Made by a program: the position numbers and the translations under genes. Shown here in pieces: positions 20,102 to 30,977 of a stretch of 64,000 nt of DNA. The stretch comes from Hirsutella rhossiliensis (lineage: Eukaryota > Ascomycota > Sordariomycetes > Hypocreales > Ophiocordycipitaceae). The stretch is taken from positions 2,666,001-2,730,000 of the forward strand of contig NW_025408673.1 of the NCBI RefSeq assembly GCF_020360975.1, read 5' to 3'. The stretch's first letter is position 1. The number at the start of each line of letters is the position of its first letter. The notes beneath the pieces were generated by a model, which worked only from the letters and a program-made list of their open reading frames with translations, was not told the origin of the DNA and made no database searches.

Positions 20102-21817
20102 CTACTGAGAGATCCGATGATGGAAAGCTTCGTTGGACAGAAAGGTCGCAGCAGCGTAGAACGATTCATAAGGGTCAGAGGAGTCAGAATCATCGGATTC
20201 CTCGGTGCTCGAGTCATCCTGATCCTGTGATTCCTTCATAGTCAGCCAAGAACATAGCATACGAACGAGATTGACCGTGGAAGCTCTCTCTCGTAGATAC
20301 TTCTCTTTGGCTGCTTTTCTCTCGTTTTCAGGATGTCTCGTTGAGAAACAACCTTCCTTGCCGCAAACGTAGCATTTCTTCTTCCAATTTGGCTGACGCC
20401 TTTGTGATTGACCTCTTGTTCCGCCGGAATTTCGCTGAAATTTGCGATCCACGAAGTGCTGATCATGTCCTCTATCCAGGTCTTGGGGATATTGGCCACT
20501 GGGTTGTTCAGATCGTTCATCTTGCATGGCAGATAGCGATGATCGAAGCTGTGATGCCAATCCCTCAAATGTAGGTGCGGGAGAGTATATCGCGAGTCGG
20601 AATTCAGGCACACCACGGCACGCCCTGAGCGTTGCATCGATCAGGCCACCTTCGCCGCCAGACTTATCCCCGAGTGCTCTCCTACAGAGCCGCAATTTCG
20701 TAAGAAGGGCCTGGAGGACCTCGTCAGATGACTTACCGGGCATCTCAGCCCGAAGTCGGCTGAAGGTGAGGTGCTCCAGTGGGTATGATACATCTTCTGG
20801 TTGATTTCGGTGTCAAAGTGCTCTTTCATCTTCTGATACATCTCAGCGAAGGTTAAATCAGTGCTGATTTCGTGTAGAAAGAAGGACTGAGCTTCTTGGC
20901 CAGAATCGAAGGGAAAACACCATGGAATTTAGACGGAGGAATGTTTGCTTGACGGCACACGCTCATGAATTTCCGGATCTTGTCATCGAAGATATCGTAT
21001 GGTTCGCCGGTATAGGCTAGTTTCTTGTCCCATATCTTAATGAATCTAATCGTGAGATCGGCCTCAACTTCCTCGTTCTCGAATCGAACAGGTGGAATGC
21101 TCGTGTATGCATCTCGGAAGTTGGTAGTCCGTACGGGGAGCGTCTGCTGATACCGAGGGATTCGCGCCATTGATGCTGAGGCTCTTGCTGAGCGGGTTGA
21201 TGGGTCTCAATGATCTGAGGGGATTCCGGTTCCGCCGGTCGGGTAATAGTTGGCTGCTGGATTACTACCGGTGCCGGTGACGATATAGCCGCTTTAACAG
21301 TTCCTTGGAGCAGCTTCTGTTTCACCTTATATGCCACGGTGTTTTCAGCAACCTCTTGACCAAGCAACTCGTTCTCATCCCATTCAGGAAGTTCGTTACT
21401 TGTTAGAAGGCCACATAAAGCTCGAGAGATGCTAGAGTTGGCCTTGCCCATATAGATCCCTAATTCTGAGAAGCGTCCGGAGTCTTGATCTAAGGCGTGG
21501 GTTGATTAGTTCGAAGTCATCATAGCTCCATCCCGTGAAGTCGTTATACAGATCCCCAAGCAGGGCAATTCCGTGGTTACGTTTATCCACCGTGTATGTT
21601 GCCACACAGCCTAAGAAGAAGCTGTTGCGGTGGACAAGGGAGGAGCTCTGGGTGATAGGTTCGTTGAGGAAATCCGCGTCGAAATGCCTGATCGGGAGTG
21701 AAGGAGCTCCACGATCGTCAGGTTCCGTTCAACGAGTTGCCTGTCTTCGAGAGACACGTTGGCCGGGGTATCCTGGGCTGTTGCCGGGGCTAGTGCGGCA
21801 GATGAATTGTCAGACAT
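20102..21817 (-). CDS. copia 2 Gag (frameshifted)
   Basis: The start ATG at 21817 gives MSDNSSAALAPATAQD and a helix-prone VSLEDRQLVERNL. The frame then breaks and continues through 21017-21451 (Gln/Pro-rich), 20853-21170 (FIKIWDKKLAYTGEPYD) and 20102-20743. The last piece contains the zinc knuckle KKCYVCGKEGC and an acidic Ser/Asp tail. Four reading frames are needed to cover one Gag, so this copy is broken. Gag passes into the protease frame near 20100. Confidence 0.75.
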
Positions 21818-22084
21818 ATTGACAGGCTGTGTGCTGAGAAACAGGGCACAGGGTGTCAATGAGGTTATCAATGTGCGATAGGGCACGCCTAAGGGTCGCT
21901 GATGACAGCAAAGCTTAGGCACGGTTGGATAACTAGAGTGGGCTCTGATGCAGAGTCTTCGTAGCAATCCGCGCGTTGTAGCAACTATCCTACCGTCAGG
22001 AGCTCGCTTTGCAGAGCGTGACGATAGGTTAGCTCTCTTCCGTCTTGCTGTTCTGTGTCACCTTTGCCGGGCGACACTGATCAG

Positions 22085-22284
22085 TGTGGACAGGCTCTTC
22101 ACTGCAGTGAGGTTATTCGAACTGGTTCAATTGGTTATATCTTGTGTAACTAGGGAAACGTGTCCCATACAAACTGTGTGCAAAGACCTTCCTCCCTGTG
22201 TCTCACCTCTTACTCGCACGTGACTAGCGCGGTCGATTAGTTATACGTGCGCGATCGGTGCCTAGTGCACAGGTGGATCCAACA
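22085..22284 (-). repeat. copia 2 LTR (5' LTR in element sense)
   Basis: It matches 15514-15713 base for base and is followed by the GAATA duplication. Confidence 0.95.
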
Positions 22285-23519
22285 GAATATACTATTAACT
22301 ATATAAGGGAACTTCGCTAGTTCCTAGGAATTAAAGTTATTAAGGATAGGGCCTAAAAGAAGCTTTAGCTCTCTTAAGCCTTATATCTCTCGAAGATAGC
22401 TAAGAAATTCTATATTAAAGGCGATAATTAAATCCTTAGCGTGCCCTAGATCCTAATAACGACCGAAGAGCTTAAGCTATACGAGAAAACGGCTACTAGG
22501 GACGAGGTTTATTAATATCTCTCTCTAATTAGCTTAATTCTTTACCTAGCGATTTATACTAGACCTAACGGTGCGTTCCTAGTTAGAAATTAGTATAAGT
22601 TAGCTATAACCCGGGCCTAAAGTATAGGAGAGAGGCTAGGAGATTCCTAGCATACCTCTATTATATAAGAGATCGCTATATCTACTTCTTAGTTAAAGAA
22701 GCTAAACGTAGGTTCCTTTACGCTTTTAATTTATCCTTTATAGATAACCTAGAGACTCGAAAATATTTATAGGGATATATCTTCTTATTTCTAGGCGGAC
22801 CCGTTAACTAGAAGGCTACGAAATAAGCGACTATAACGATATCGTCTATAGAGGCCGAGTTGCTAGCCCTATTAAGCGCAGCGAAGGAGTAAATATAATT
22901 TTCCCGGCTAAGTAAAGAGCTTAATATTAAGGTAGAAGGCACTAATAAGCTATAGTGCGATAACCTATAGACTATTAAGCTCCTAACTAAACCAAGCGCG
23001 AAGCTTAAGACGAACCTTAAGTATATCGATATCTATTATTACTAGCTTTAATAGGAGGTCTAGGAAGAAAGACTCTAGATTATATAGATTAAGTCTATAG
23101 AGAATCCCGCCGATAGAATAATAAAAGCCCTTCCCTAGTAAAAGCACGAAGCTTTTATTAAGCAGCTAGGGATATAAGGGAGACCGGTAGCATTAACTAA
23201 AGCCGATATACTAAAGGATAGTTCCGATGGTATTATCGCCTAAAAAGAGATATAGATGCTCTACCGAGCAACCCCTACGGCCTAGGACCCTATTATCTTA
23301 GAGTTTAAGTTAGGTCTAAGCTTAGGTTCTACTATATTATTTTACTAGTATTAGCTTATAAAAATGCTCCTAGTTATAACACTAAGGAAGATATTATAAA
23401 GAGCGTCTCCCTTAACGGTAATAGCCTTACTCGCTAGATATTTAGTAAGATTAGATGATTCGCCTATCTCTTTTGCTTGTTTGCCTTACTTACCTAGTAA
23501 GACCGAGGCAAAGGGGGTG
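22285..23519 (+). pseudogene. copia 1 reverse transcriptase end and RNase H
   Basis: The RIP-ruined coding sequence continues from 15513. The plus frame shows LILYLAIYTRPNGAFLV, then an EAELLALLSAAKE-type block, YIDIYYYQL and NPADRIIKALP, the Ty1/copia RNase H signature. Stops are TAG or TAA. The first five bases are the GAATA duplication copy. Confidence 0.75.
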
Positions 23520-23817
23520 TGTTAGAGGGAGCAGACTAATAGTCTAATCCGCACACGTATAAACTCCGGTAAAAGAGGCAGGTTAGACATAAGGACTTAA
23601 GTTAGGTATCGATATAGTAGAGGAACATTGCCCTAATCGGGATATACGGGAATTAGCCCTAATTTAGAGCCTCCACGGGTCCTATATAGGTATCTATTCG
23701 TATAAATACCCCCTTAATATCGTATAGATAGATAGAAAAACATATATTATCGTTTAGACTTAATTATGCCTGCCCTTATCCTTCCGCCCGCGCTCTCAGC
23801 TTGCTAAGAGTCCTATA
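23520..23817 (+). repeat. copia 1 right LTR (less mutated)
   Basis: It starts TGTTAGAGGGAGC directly after the purine tract and is less RIP-mutated than the left LTR, keeping several CA and TG steps. The end is set by similarity and is approximate. Confidence 0.75.
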
Positions 23818-24584
23818 CCGCCTCGACTAACGAGTAACGTTTTCTTACGCATTAATAAATAGATCGTCTCTCCGAGTGTTAGTAGGTCTCAATGCATGCA
23901 TGCATAGATGATAGAGGTAACTAGTGTGTTGTAATCGTCTATGATCTTCTAGGAAGGGAGGAGGCCACGAAGATAGCTATGTGGCCTCAGCTATCCTCAG
24001 CCGTATACGTGATAGCGCACGTGAGCTAGCTAGATAAGCATAATAGATTACTATAATTCCTATAACACTAACTATTAATATTATGCATACGTTATAGGCA
24101 CCTATACTATATGATTAGGTGCTTCTAGCATCTCCTAGCCACTCCTTTATATCGTCTATAAAGATATTGCTCCTGTTCCTTCTAGATAGCTAAATTAAGA
24201 GTTCTTCCACTTCCTGATCTTTATGCTTGCTGCTGCTCTACGCCTCGTGCGATAAAGTAGAACACGCTCTAATAAGTAGTACGCAATTAATAGTTATAGC
24301 ACTTAGTCTATATGTAATAAGTTACTTTGGTTTTTGTTTATCGTAGAATCTTCCCCGAACGAAAGTAGAATAATAGAGTTTGTTATAGTAGTTCCGGTTT
24401 ATTTCTCGAGAGATCTTAGCATGCAACTATTAATTACCGAATGATCCTTTCTTCGCCGAAAATATAACCTCGGAGGAACTTTCCCCCGTATATAGCTATA
24501 TATAGTCATACGACTGATCTCGTATAGTATAGGTTTATTGGCAATATATAGGCAATATATGGTTTATATAAACCATACGCATAT
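23818..24584. other. gene-free AT-rich stretch
   Basis: No coding frame or clear element is visible. It holds a short (ATGC)n-like run near 23892, an 18-bp perfect palindrome ATGGTTTATATAAACCAT near 24557 and a direct repeat of GGCAATATAT beside it. RIP is milder here than in the neighbours. Confidence 0.5.
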
Positions 24585-25416
24585 AATTAGAAAGCCTGGT
24601 TCTTGCGAGAGAAGTGCATTATTTCAGTTTTGTCCGGGTCGAACGTTATAGCCTTAGATGCGCCCCGGGTCAACAGTTCTTTCACGTCGCGAGAGGCAAG
24701 CGCAGTCGTTTCCTCCAGCGACCACCCGGTACGTAGCATCGCTATATCATCTACGTAGCCGAAGCGACAGCCAGAACTTCTAAGGCTATAGATTAGGGCG
24801 ATATATAAAGCGAATAGGATCGGTGAGGCCGGGGAGCTTTATGCTAGGCCGCATTTAAGGGGCGATGCTGGCGTCGTGACGGCCTAGAACCGTACGGCGG
24901 CCGAGCGGACCTACATAAATAAGCCGGCCCACTTCACGAGGTCAGGTGGCCTCCTTGCTGCCTAAGTCGGAGGATGAGCCTGTTGCGCATAATAGTGTCG
25001 AAGGCACCTTATACGTCTATAGTGACTAGCATAGCGACCCTGCCGCGGGATAGGGCCACCTCGATATCGTATACGAGAGTGGCAACTAAGTCGACTGCGG
25101 ACCATTTCGGGAGAGCACTAGTTTGCTGAGGGTGCAGGACACTATAGTATATCCAGGCCTAGGCTAGACGGCGCGCGATTAGCCTTTCGAGACCTTTGCT
25201 AAGATAGGAGAGTAGAGATATTGGCCGCCAGGCGCGGGTCTTAGAAAGGTCCCGCTTCCCTGGCTTCTCGATCATAACCACTTCTGCCTCTTTGAACTTC
25301 CGAGGATAGTAGCCGATTGAAAGGCATCCCTAATATAGGCGCTGTATATGGCCACTCAGGACAGGCCACGCTGTCCTGAGTAGGCGAACCGTGATATTGT
25401 CCGATCCTAGTAACGT
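24585..25416 (-). pseudogene. Tad-like LINE reverse transcriptase, part 1
   Basis: The minus strand reads GKRDLSKTRAWRPISLL, LSKGLERLIARRLA, AFDTIMRNRLILRLRQQG, ASPILFALY and FGYVDDIAML, the motif series of a non-LTR (LINE) polymerase of the fungal Tad type; it closes with FDPDKTEIMHFSRK. Several TAG codons replace former CAG or TGG, so mild RIP occurred. The frame is cut by the hAT insertion at 25417 and continues at 28741. The endonuclease and ORF1 are absent from this copy. Confidence 0.85.
25409..25416. repeat. TSD AGTAACGT of the hAT element, left copy
   Basis: It is repeated exactly at 28733-28740. Confidence 0.95.
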
Positions 25417-25555
25417 CAGAGTTGGAAATCGATCTTATAGATCGATTTTCGAGCCTGATCGATCGAATTTTATCGATCGTCACCTTCAATCGATCGATAT
25501 CGATCGATCGCTGTTTGATTCGAATCGATCGACGATCGAATCGATCAATACTAAA
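25417..25555. repeat. hAT left end with subterminal ATCGAT cluster
   Basis: The inverted terminal repeat is followed by more than ten overlapping GATCGAT or ATCGAT units in both orientations. Confidence 0.8.
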
Positions 25556-25567
25556 AATCATCCCTAT

Positions 25568-27088
25568 CTAGGTGATCTTGCCCATCAGTTGAAGAACTTG
25601 CCTCCAATTGTCCCCTTCAAGCAGACCAAGAGGAAGTGTCGGCTGATAGATGCCAGCTTTACTCCAGGAACGAAGACACTGCGCCATCGCCACAATATGG
25701 CGTCGTAGGCGAGATCTCAGTGGTGTTATCATCCTCCCACAGCTGCTAAAATCTCTTTCCGTTCCTGCTGAAGACGACGCGATGGTAAGGTAGTCAACAG
25801 CCATATAAGACAGCCGAGGAAACCGCGCAACACCAACGTCCTTCCACCAAGCGATTGGGTCCGTTTTGTATGCGATATTTTCCACCGGCGGCTCTGATAG
25901 GTACTGATCAAGCTCGTCCTGTTCTTGCAAGGCGGTTGACTGCTTTGGTCCTTTAATTTGCCGCCCTCGAGGCTCAGGGCAAGCCAATGATCGACTAAAC
26001 GCCAATCGACGCTCAATATAGTCCAAGCCACTATTAGTCGTATCCGCTGAAACACCATCGCAGGATTGCCGATGAGCCATGTTCTTGTACCTCTCTTTCC
26101 AGACTGTCGCTAAGCTTCTCGCATATGTTCTTTCCCACTCCGACGTCTGACGAGACGGGAGTTGGCTCCAAAGCCGTTCCAGAGCGCGCCACTTCTTGCA
26201 GGGGTGGAACACCACTGCCGCTACATATGCGGTTGAGGTCAGCTTGCTATAGTAGTCGTTCAGCTTCTTCCATCCGAGCTTGATGTAAATCTTCAAAACC
26301 CTGCGAGTTCTTGCGTCCATGTCATTGAACAGGTGAACCTCTTTCATGGTCTGATCTTCGTTCTCTTCGATTATAACTCCCTGAACTGCTAGTTCGAGGT
26401 GGTCAAGGAGCATCTCTACCACCGGGAAGTACTCATCGAACCCTCCTGACGTGGAGCGTTTACCAGCAATACCCTCGCCCTGGAGTTGCTTCGAGGCGAT
26501 CTTGAATGGCTGAAGGATCTTCTGAACCGCAACAACGACCTTCCATTCTTCAAGGGAAAGTTGTTCTTTCAGTATCGCTGGTTTGTCCTGTTCTTTGCCG
26601 CCTTTGCCAAGCCATCGTTCCTCGATGATGGAAAACATCCTGTTCAAAGCCGTACGCTTCAGCAGAGCGCGTGAGGCCATCGCCTCATCGGATTGCCAGC
26701 GAGTGCAGACGTTTTGAACCCACGTAAGAATAGGTTCAGTAGGAGCGGTTTGCCGTTGAGCTTCGTAAAAGACCTCGAGAAGTTGACTGCTCGTTCGAAG
26801 AGCAATGCCAATATTGTGAAGTTTGCCAAATGGCCCAAACTTGCGGTACTTGTCCACTTCTTCGCCATTGATGATGTCGGGCAGTACGTCCTGATCCTGA
26901 CTGCCTTCTGGGACTGTTTCAACCTCGAATCCTTCTTCCATGCTCGGCACACAGAAGTCGTCGTCGGTCGCCAGCTCATTGATAGCGTCGGACAACTGGC
27001 GCTGCTCTTCCTCTTCAGCCACAAAGTCCTTATCGCCCCAATGAGCAAGCAACTCGTTGAAATTATCCCTTTTGCTGCCGTACATCAT
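25568..27088 (-). CDS. hAT transposase, central and C-terminal part
   Basis: The 506-residue frame contains [14 protein letters not shown] (the hAT T-R-W block) and an insertion region rich in charged residues. The C-terminal dimerisation domain follows: [20 protein letters not shown], then [16 protein letters not shown] and a closing helix pair. The DDE Glu is expected near the ERDFS region. The first residues continue an upstream frame at 27252-27554, so the listed start is internal. The protein would catalyse excision and insertion as a dimer. Confidence 0.9.
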   Translation of the reverse strand: MMYGSKRDNFNELLAHWGDKDFVAEEEEQRQLSDAINELATDDDFCVPSMEEGFEVETVPEGSQDQDVLPDIINGEEVDKYRKFGPFGKLHNIGIALRTSSQLLEVFYEAQRQTAPTEPILTWVQNVCTRWQSDEAMASRALLKRTALNRMFSIIEERWLGKGGKEQDKPAILKEQLSLEEWKVVVAVQKILQPFKIASKQLQGEGIAGKRSTSGGFDEYFPVVEMLLDHLELAVQGVIIEENEDQTMKEVHLFNDMDARTRRVLKIYIKLGWKKLNDYYSKLTSTAYVAAVVFHPCKKWRALERLWSQLPSRQTSEWERTYARSLATVWKERYKNMAHRQSCDGVSADTTNSGLDYIERRLAFSRSLACPEPRGRQIKGPKQSTALQEQDELDQYLSEPPVENIAYKTDPIAWWKDVGVARFPRLSYMAVDYLTIASSSAGTERDFSSCGRMITPLRSRLRRHIVAMAQCLRSWSKAGIYQPTLPLGLLEGDNWRQVLQLMGKIT

Positions 27089-27251
27089 AGCCCTGACGGC
27101 CAGGTTCAGAAAATGAGGGCGCAGCGGATGCGACGCTCTTCCCTGTCGAAATCGAACTCAGCGGCAAGCGCTTCCACAGCCGTATCATTATTCGTAGCGT
27201 TGTCAAGCGTAGTACCCGATTCTGACGCCGGATAACAGTCAAGATTGTCAG

Positions 27252-27554
27252 CTAACGGACCCAAGAAGTGTTGACTGTGGTTCTATACCTGTCTTCAAGA
27301 CCAAACGCGCATATTGTATCTGCAACTTCATCTGCAAGCGCTGCTCCAGTATGGCGTTTCGCGAGAGCCGGCAAAGCCAAGAGGATTCCCATTGGTTCCA
27401 ATCTTGGTCGATAAAGTGGGCGTTGATACCGAGGAATGATGTGTTTGTCGGAAGTCCAGCCATCAAAGGTAAAATGAATCATACTTCTCGCTCTTTGAAG
27501 CAGCTCGCAAAGCGGACCAAGAGCGCGATTATACTCATCTAGTAGCAGATTCAC
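27252..27554 (-). CDS. hAT transposase, N-terminal catalytic part
   Basis: The frame reads [11 protein letters not shown], the hAT block bearing the first catalytic Asp, preceded by [14 protein letters not shown] frame change near 27250 separates it from the C-terminal part, and another near 27600 separates it from the zinc-binding part. Confidence 0.8.
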   Translation of the reverse strand: MNLLLDEYNRALGPLCELLQRARSMIHFTFDGWTSDKHIIPRYQRPLYRPRLEPMGILLALPALAKRHTGAALADEVADTICAFGLEDRYRTTVNTSWVR

Positions 27555-27642
27555 AAGCGTTTTGCCAGTTGGTATCTGGCCTTCCTGGAGAGCCGGGTTG
27601 TTGTAGAGAAGGAGTCGTCTGAAGCGCTCAGAGTTTACGACA

Positions 27643-28251
27643 TTAAAGGAGGTTATGATATGTAAGCCAGTCGAGCAGGAGCAGTTGATTCATCTTCGGA
27701 TCGAATAACGTATGCAGATTGCTGAGAAGAGTCTGATCTCGAGGGTTCGTCGGATCGGCGCGAAGCATATCAAGCAGGTTCCGTTCTGCACCTCCACTCC
27801 CGGTAACTGAGCCTGCACGTTGTCTAGAAGGTGGCTGACAAGTTAGCGGGCATGATCGAACGACGTGGAGATGGGGTACGGAGAGGTGGCACAAACCACG
27901 ACTTTGTGCTCCTTCCTCAGATGTCGGACGACGCTTCCCAGTCGAAGCGATGAAGACGTAATGTGCTGTCTTCGGCCTGTCCCGGAGGAAGCATCTCTCG
28001 CAGATCCATACGATCTTGTGGGGCCGTGACCTGTTGTCCTTCATTCTGAATCCGATTGCCACCACCACGTCCGTTCTCGAGAAGGGTCGTGGCAAATCGT
28101 AAGCCGGGAACCGCCCAAATTTATCAGTCGTCCAAGCTTCATAATCTGGAAACCCCATGGGTGCATATTTAGTTGATGCTGAACTGGTTGTCGGCTCGGA
28201 AGGCGGCGGCGTGGAGGAGGCGATCTCTATGTCCTCATCAAGCGCGTCCAT
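27643..28251 (-). CDS. hAT transposase, N-terminal zinc-binding part
   Basis: The frame starts at 28251 ([17 protein letters not shown]), about 480 bp inside the right terminus. WICERC is followed by a His-containing stretch and [11 protein letters not shown], resembling a BED-type finger. The later half ([18 protein letters not shown]) resembles the segment linking finger and core. It is probably the natural N-terminus; the remainder follows in other frames. Confidence 0.65.
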   Translation of the reverse strand: MDALDEDIEIASSTPPPSEPTTSSASTKYAPMGFPDYEAWTTDKFGRFPAYDLPRPFSRTDVVVAIGFRMKDNRSRPHKIVWICERCFLRDRPKTAHYVFIASTGKRRPTSEEGAQSRGLCHLSVPHLHVVRSCPLTCQPPSRQRAGSVTGSGGAERNLLDMLRADPTNPRDQTLLSNLHTLFDPKMNQLLLLDWLTYHNLL

Positions 28252-28594
28252 GGTGGGAAACGTCCGTAAACAATGTGGGCGAGGTCAAATCGAAGGGTGC
28301 GAGGCTGATAAGGTCGAATCTGTATGAAGTCTACTCGGACAGGCTGAGGCCCGAAATAATTCCTGGTTGCGACGCGTACTGATTCCGTTGAACGGGGAGG
28401 ACTTGCAAACGCAAGAGACGGAGAGATCAATTTACTTTTGTCGACACGCGACGCGCGGCAACAAGATAGATATGACTGGCTGCCTGGGACCCCCGGTCGT
28501 TTGCCAGGGTGTTTGGCAGACGCGTCGGGCGGCAGCATCGTCACGCATCCAACCTACGCAGCCTACCCTGGACACCTTGTATGGACATGGCGAA

Positions 28595-28732
28595 CGACGA
28601 TCAAATCGATCGATTGGAGGTTGGATCGATACGATATCGATCGAGCAGGACTTCTAATCGATCGATCGAAATCGAAATCGATTCGATTAATCGATTCGAT
28701 CAAATCGATTGTACGATCGATTTCCAAGCCTG
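28595..28732. repeat. hAT right end with subterminal ATCGAT cluster
   Basis: This mirrors the left end: the terminal repeat plus a dense run of ATCGAT and GATCGAT units. Confidence 0.8.
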
Positions 28733-28740
28733 AGTAACGT
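28733..28740. repeat. TSD AGTAACGT of the hAT element, right copy
   Basis: It matches 25409-25416 exactly. Confidence 0.95.
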
Positions 28741-28791
28741 ATTGCCTGTCCGAAGTATTGCCAACTAAAATCCCGCGGCTTAGAGGGTTGT
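28741..28791 (-). pseudogene. Tad-like LINE reverse transcriptase, part 2
   Basis: The minus frame reads ILRTGNTLLGSD, which runs directly into part 1 across the hAT insertion site. Immediately upstream it joins the LINE 5' region at 28792, so ORF1, endonuclease and the polymerase N-terminus are missing. Confidence 0.6.
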
Positions 28792-29270
28792 TACTCTCGC
28801 GAAGAGAGATGCGAGAAGTGCATATAAAATGCACGAAGGTGAAATTGGAAGTAAGGGGTCGGACAGGCAGGGCAGAGATATTTGATTCTTACGGGGGCAG
28901 CAATTGCGGTAGGGGAGTGATTGCTGTATTGCCTTAATTGTCCTTTTTTCCCCTATCTAACGCCCCTCTTTATACCTATCTAGTATCTTAATTAACAAAG
29001 AAGATCCTATTTAAAGAAGCTACTAATGTCCTTTTAACTACCGAGCTTTTTGCCGGTTTTCCCCTCCTTTTTAGCCGTTGCCGGCATATCCGTCTTATCT
29101 CTCGCCACCTCTATAGGAAGCCATCGCCACTTCTGCTTCCCCTCTTGCCCCCACCCTCCTCTCTGCACCTCCTTTCAGCTCCTTCTTCAAAACCTGTTTT
29201 TCAGCTTCCTAGGTCCCTCGTGCCACGGGATATCTCCGAGAACTGCGAAATTAGGCCACGCTTCGCGACA
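28792..29270 (-). repeat. LINE 5' end, left arm of a ~480-bp inverted repeat
   Basis: This arm is an inverted, highly similar copy of 35471-35958. Differences are mostly C in this arm and T in the other, so the right arm is the more RIP-mutated. On the minus strand it runs TGTCGCGAAGCG to GCGAGAGTA, followed by LINE polymerase sequence. Both arms stop at the same inner sequence, as expected for two full-length LINE 5' ends. A 108-codon plus-strand frame inside is probably incidental. Confidence 0.75.
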
Positions 29271-29369
29271 GTTACAGCAAGACGGCCTCGCTCAGCTAGA
29301 TGGAGGGGAAGGATCCAAGATTGGTGTTTTTCTACCTCTTTTATGTATAATTTGTGCCTTGGCGTTGAG

Positions 29370-29901
29370 TTAAATCGATGAACAAATATCTTGTTTTCCG
29401 TTAATTCCTGCACAAAATTCTTGTCCTGGGCCGGGTTGATCTTGTCCTGGGCCGGGATTTTCTTGGGCCGGAGGGTCCTCTGCATTCTACATAATAATAT
29501 TAATGTAAGTTAATGATTTATTAAAGATGGAGGAGGCACTTACGTCTTGAGTCTCCAAGGAGCATTTATAATATTCTCCGGCACTTGGCATGCCTGAGTC
29601 TTGACATTTTCTAGTTCCTGCAACTTGATAGCCATTGGGACATTTCTACGTCTATATTAGTGCCGCTTCCAATTATAAGTTGTTAAACATAAATAACTAC
29701 CTTAGCACATTTTGTCTACAGCTCCGTATTAGCTTGGAATTCGTATATGTTTGAATTATGATATTTCAAGTACTTGTTGGCACTTACCCAAAAAGTTTCT
29801 ACAGGTCCAAGTAGACCGAATTATCGAACTTTTAAACTAGCTTGAGGTAGGCTAGCAACGGCAGGAATGAAGGTCAGAGCGTAAAGAGTGAAGAATTTCA
29901 T
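29370..29901 (-). CDS. small cysteine-rich secreted protein gene, four exons, with an in-frame stop
   Basis: Predicted exons on the minus strand are 29788-29901, 29701-29715, 29544-29645 and 29370-29486; introns are 72, 55 and 57 nt with GTAAGT or GTAGTT donors, TAG acceptors and branch-like CTAAT or TTAAC. All joins keep the frame and give 115 codons. It starts MKFFTLYALTFIPAVAS, a signal peptide. The mature part has six Cys: TKCAKKCPNGYQ, RKCQDSG, YKCSLE, EFCAGIN and DICSSI. Exon 4 repeats a QPGPGQ-like unit. Codon 27 is TAA where CAA would fit (CA to TA), so it may be a pseudogene; a weak donor GTTCGA just before the stop could splice it out in frame. A TATA-like CTATATATAG lies near 29927. 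No named family recognised. Confidence 0.6.
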
Positions 29902-29939
29902 CGTGAAGTGACAGTATTGGATATTTCTATATATAGGGG

Positions 29940-30977
29940 AATCTAATTGATAGATTTTAGCAAAGATTGGAAGGGAGTTCTATGAGCCATCTTTCGCTTT
30001 TATATTACCATCAGTTACATGAACGTGTAAATGGACGTTTAATTATGAGCGGAAGAACTCACTCGCTGGGTCCGCCCTTTGCGGAAATTTTCGCCGACGA
30101 TAGTGGAGCAAAACCAGCACAGCCCTCTATAGCCGGTGAAATCCCACAGTTTTGCAAGGCGAGCTGAGTCAGGTGCCCGGCCTTGTTGACTGGATATGGA
30201 CCTCATCATCATGCATGCCGCGATAGCCGACCTCTGCTGGAGATCGCCCGCGGCTCCGAGGCGGTTGCCCGCTTCTCCGGCCATGCCTATAATTAATAGC
30301 GGGTTGTGCACAAGTCCAGGGGCACCTGACTATCAGGCATGTCCCTTTGCATCTGTCATGGACTGTTATTCTGGTACTCATGAGGTGGGGGCAGCACAAG
30401 AAGGGATAAAGATGCATGATCTAGCTAGAAAGAATCGGCCACAGGGCCCTATTTATGCCGTAGTCAGAGGGGCCTTCAGGTGACTTACATAGGCACCAAA
30501 CTGGCCCCATACGTGAGGTCTTTATGGGTCCCCGATACATGGCCTCATAATGATCCTTCAGGTGGCCCTCCCTTGATCCTTCAGGTGATCTACTAACAGC
30601 GGTGCCTATAATAGCCAACAGCATCCTATACACTTGTACCTGCGCAGATTTCTTCTCTATGTAGTCATATCAGGACTTTCTTTACGCTGGGCCTATGCGT
30701 TGCGACATACTGGCTAATATCCTTATTTGCGACCTAGTACGGTGGTTTAGTGGTATTTTTCGCCGGGACTGATACATTTACCGTTTTAGCTAACCTCTTT
30801 TCGTGCCTATATTCCGATGTTGCCTTCCGTAGTTGGACGAGCTGTTGAAACCCATCAGTAGACTCGCCGCTGTTATCCGTTTCGATGTCTGTAGTCGGCT
30901 ACTCCTTAAAACCGATTTGCGTACTGTCACTTATCCCGCGCCACCATGACTCGCAAGGATCCATTGTATTGAATTGG
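29940..30977. other. intergenic DNA between the secreted-protein gene and the MULE
   Basis: This is moderately GC-rich, not RIP-mutated, with only short scattered frames in both orientations. I see no domain, no splice pattern adding up to a gene and no repeat. It is probably the upstream region of the secreted-protein gene. Confidence 0.5.

Larger units (their letters stand above)
15514..22284 (-). mobile_element. Ty1/copia element 2 (young, minus strand)
   Basis: Two identical 200-bp LTRs (15514-15713 and 22085-22284) with TG and CA ends and the duplication GAATA enclose 6.4 kb with Gag, protease, integrase, reverse transcriptase and RNase H on the minus strand. A purine-rich tract (AGAAAGAGG on the minus strand, near 15720) lies next to the downstream LTR. 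CA and TG are abundant, so the element escaped RIP although it sits inside a RIP-ruined element. The coding region has several frameshifts and a MITE inserted between reverse transcriptase and RNase H, so this copy is defective. Confidence 0.95.
10569..23817 (+). mobile_element. Ty1/copia element 1, RIP-ruined, with nested insertions
   Basis: Two related ~297-bp LTRs flank recognisable but stop-riddled copia coding sequence in the order Gag, integrase, reverse transcriptase, RNase H. A purine tract (AAAGGGGGTG) sits directly before the right LTR, fixing plus orientation. The interior is broken by the 568-bp solo LTR at 12015 and by copia element 2 at 15514. Without these the element would be roughly 5.9 kb. 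Differences between the LTRs are mostly C-to-T and G-to-A, as expected for RIP. The target duplication could not be recognised. Confidence 0.8.
25417..28732 (-). mobile_element. hAT-family DNA transposon (3.3 kb)
   Basis: The terminal inverted repeats start CAGAGTTGGAAATCGATC and CAGGCTTGGAAATCGATC (16 of 18 identical), the CAG start typical of hAT. An 8-bp duplication AGTAACGT flanks them. About 130 bp next to each end is packed with GATCGAT/ATCGAT motifs, likely transposase-binding subterminal repeats. The transposase on the minus strand is split by frameshifts. The element is not RIP-mutated, although it sits in a mildly RIP-treated LINE. Confidence 0.95.

Noticed and set aside
23890..23906. 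ATGCATGCATGCAT run
   Set aside because: A simple short repeat without context.
23878..24263. Possible solo LTR (TGTTAGTAGG to GTAGAACA)
   Set aside because: Flanking 5-mers do not match and no second copy is seen in the window.
29050..29373. MPVFPSFLAV frame, also present on the minus strand at 35353-35700
   Set aside because: Both copies lie antisense in the shared LINE 5' region; the similarity reflects the repeat, and the frames diverge and end differently.
30729..30768. tRNA-like GGTGGTTTAGTGGTA (A-box-like)
   Set aside because: No B box and no cloverleaf pairing follow within 80 bases.
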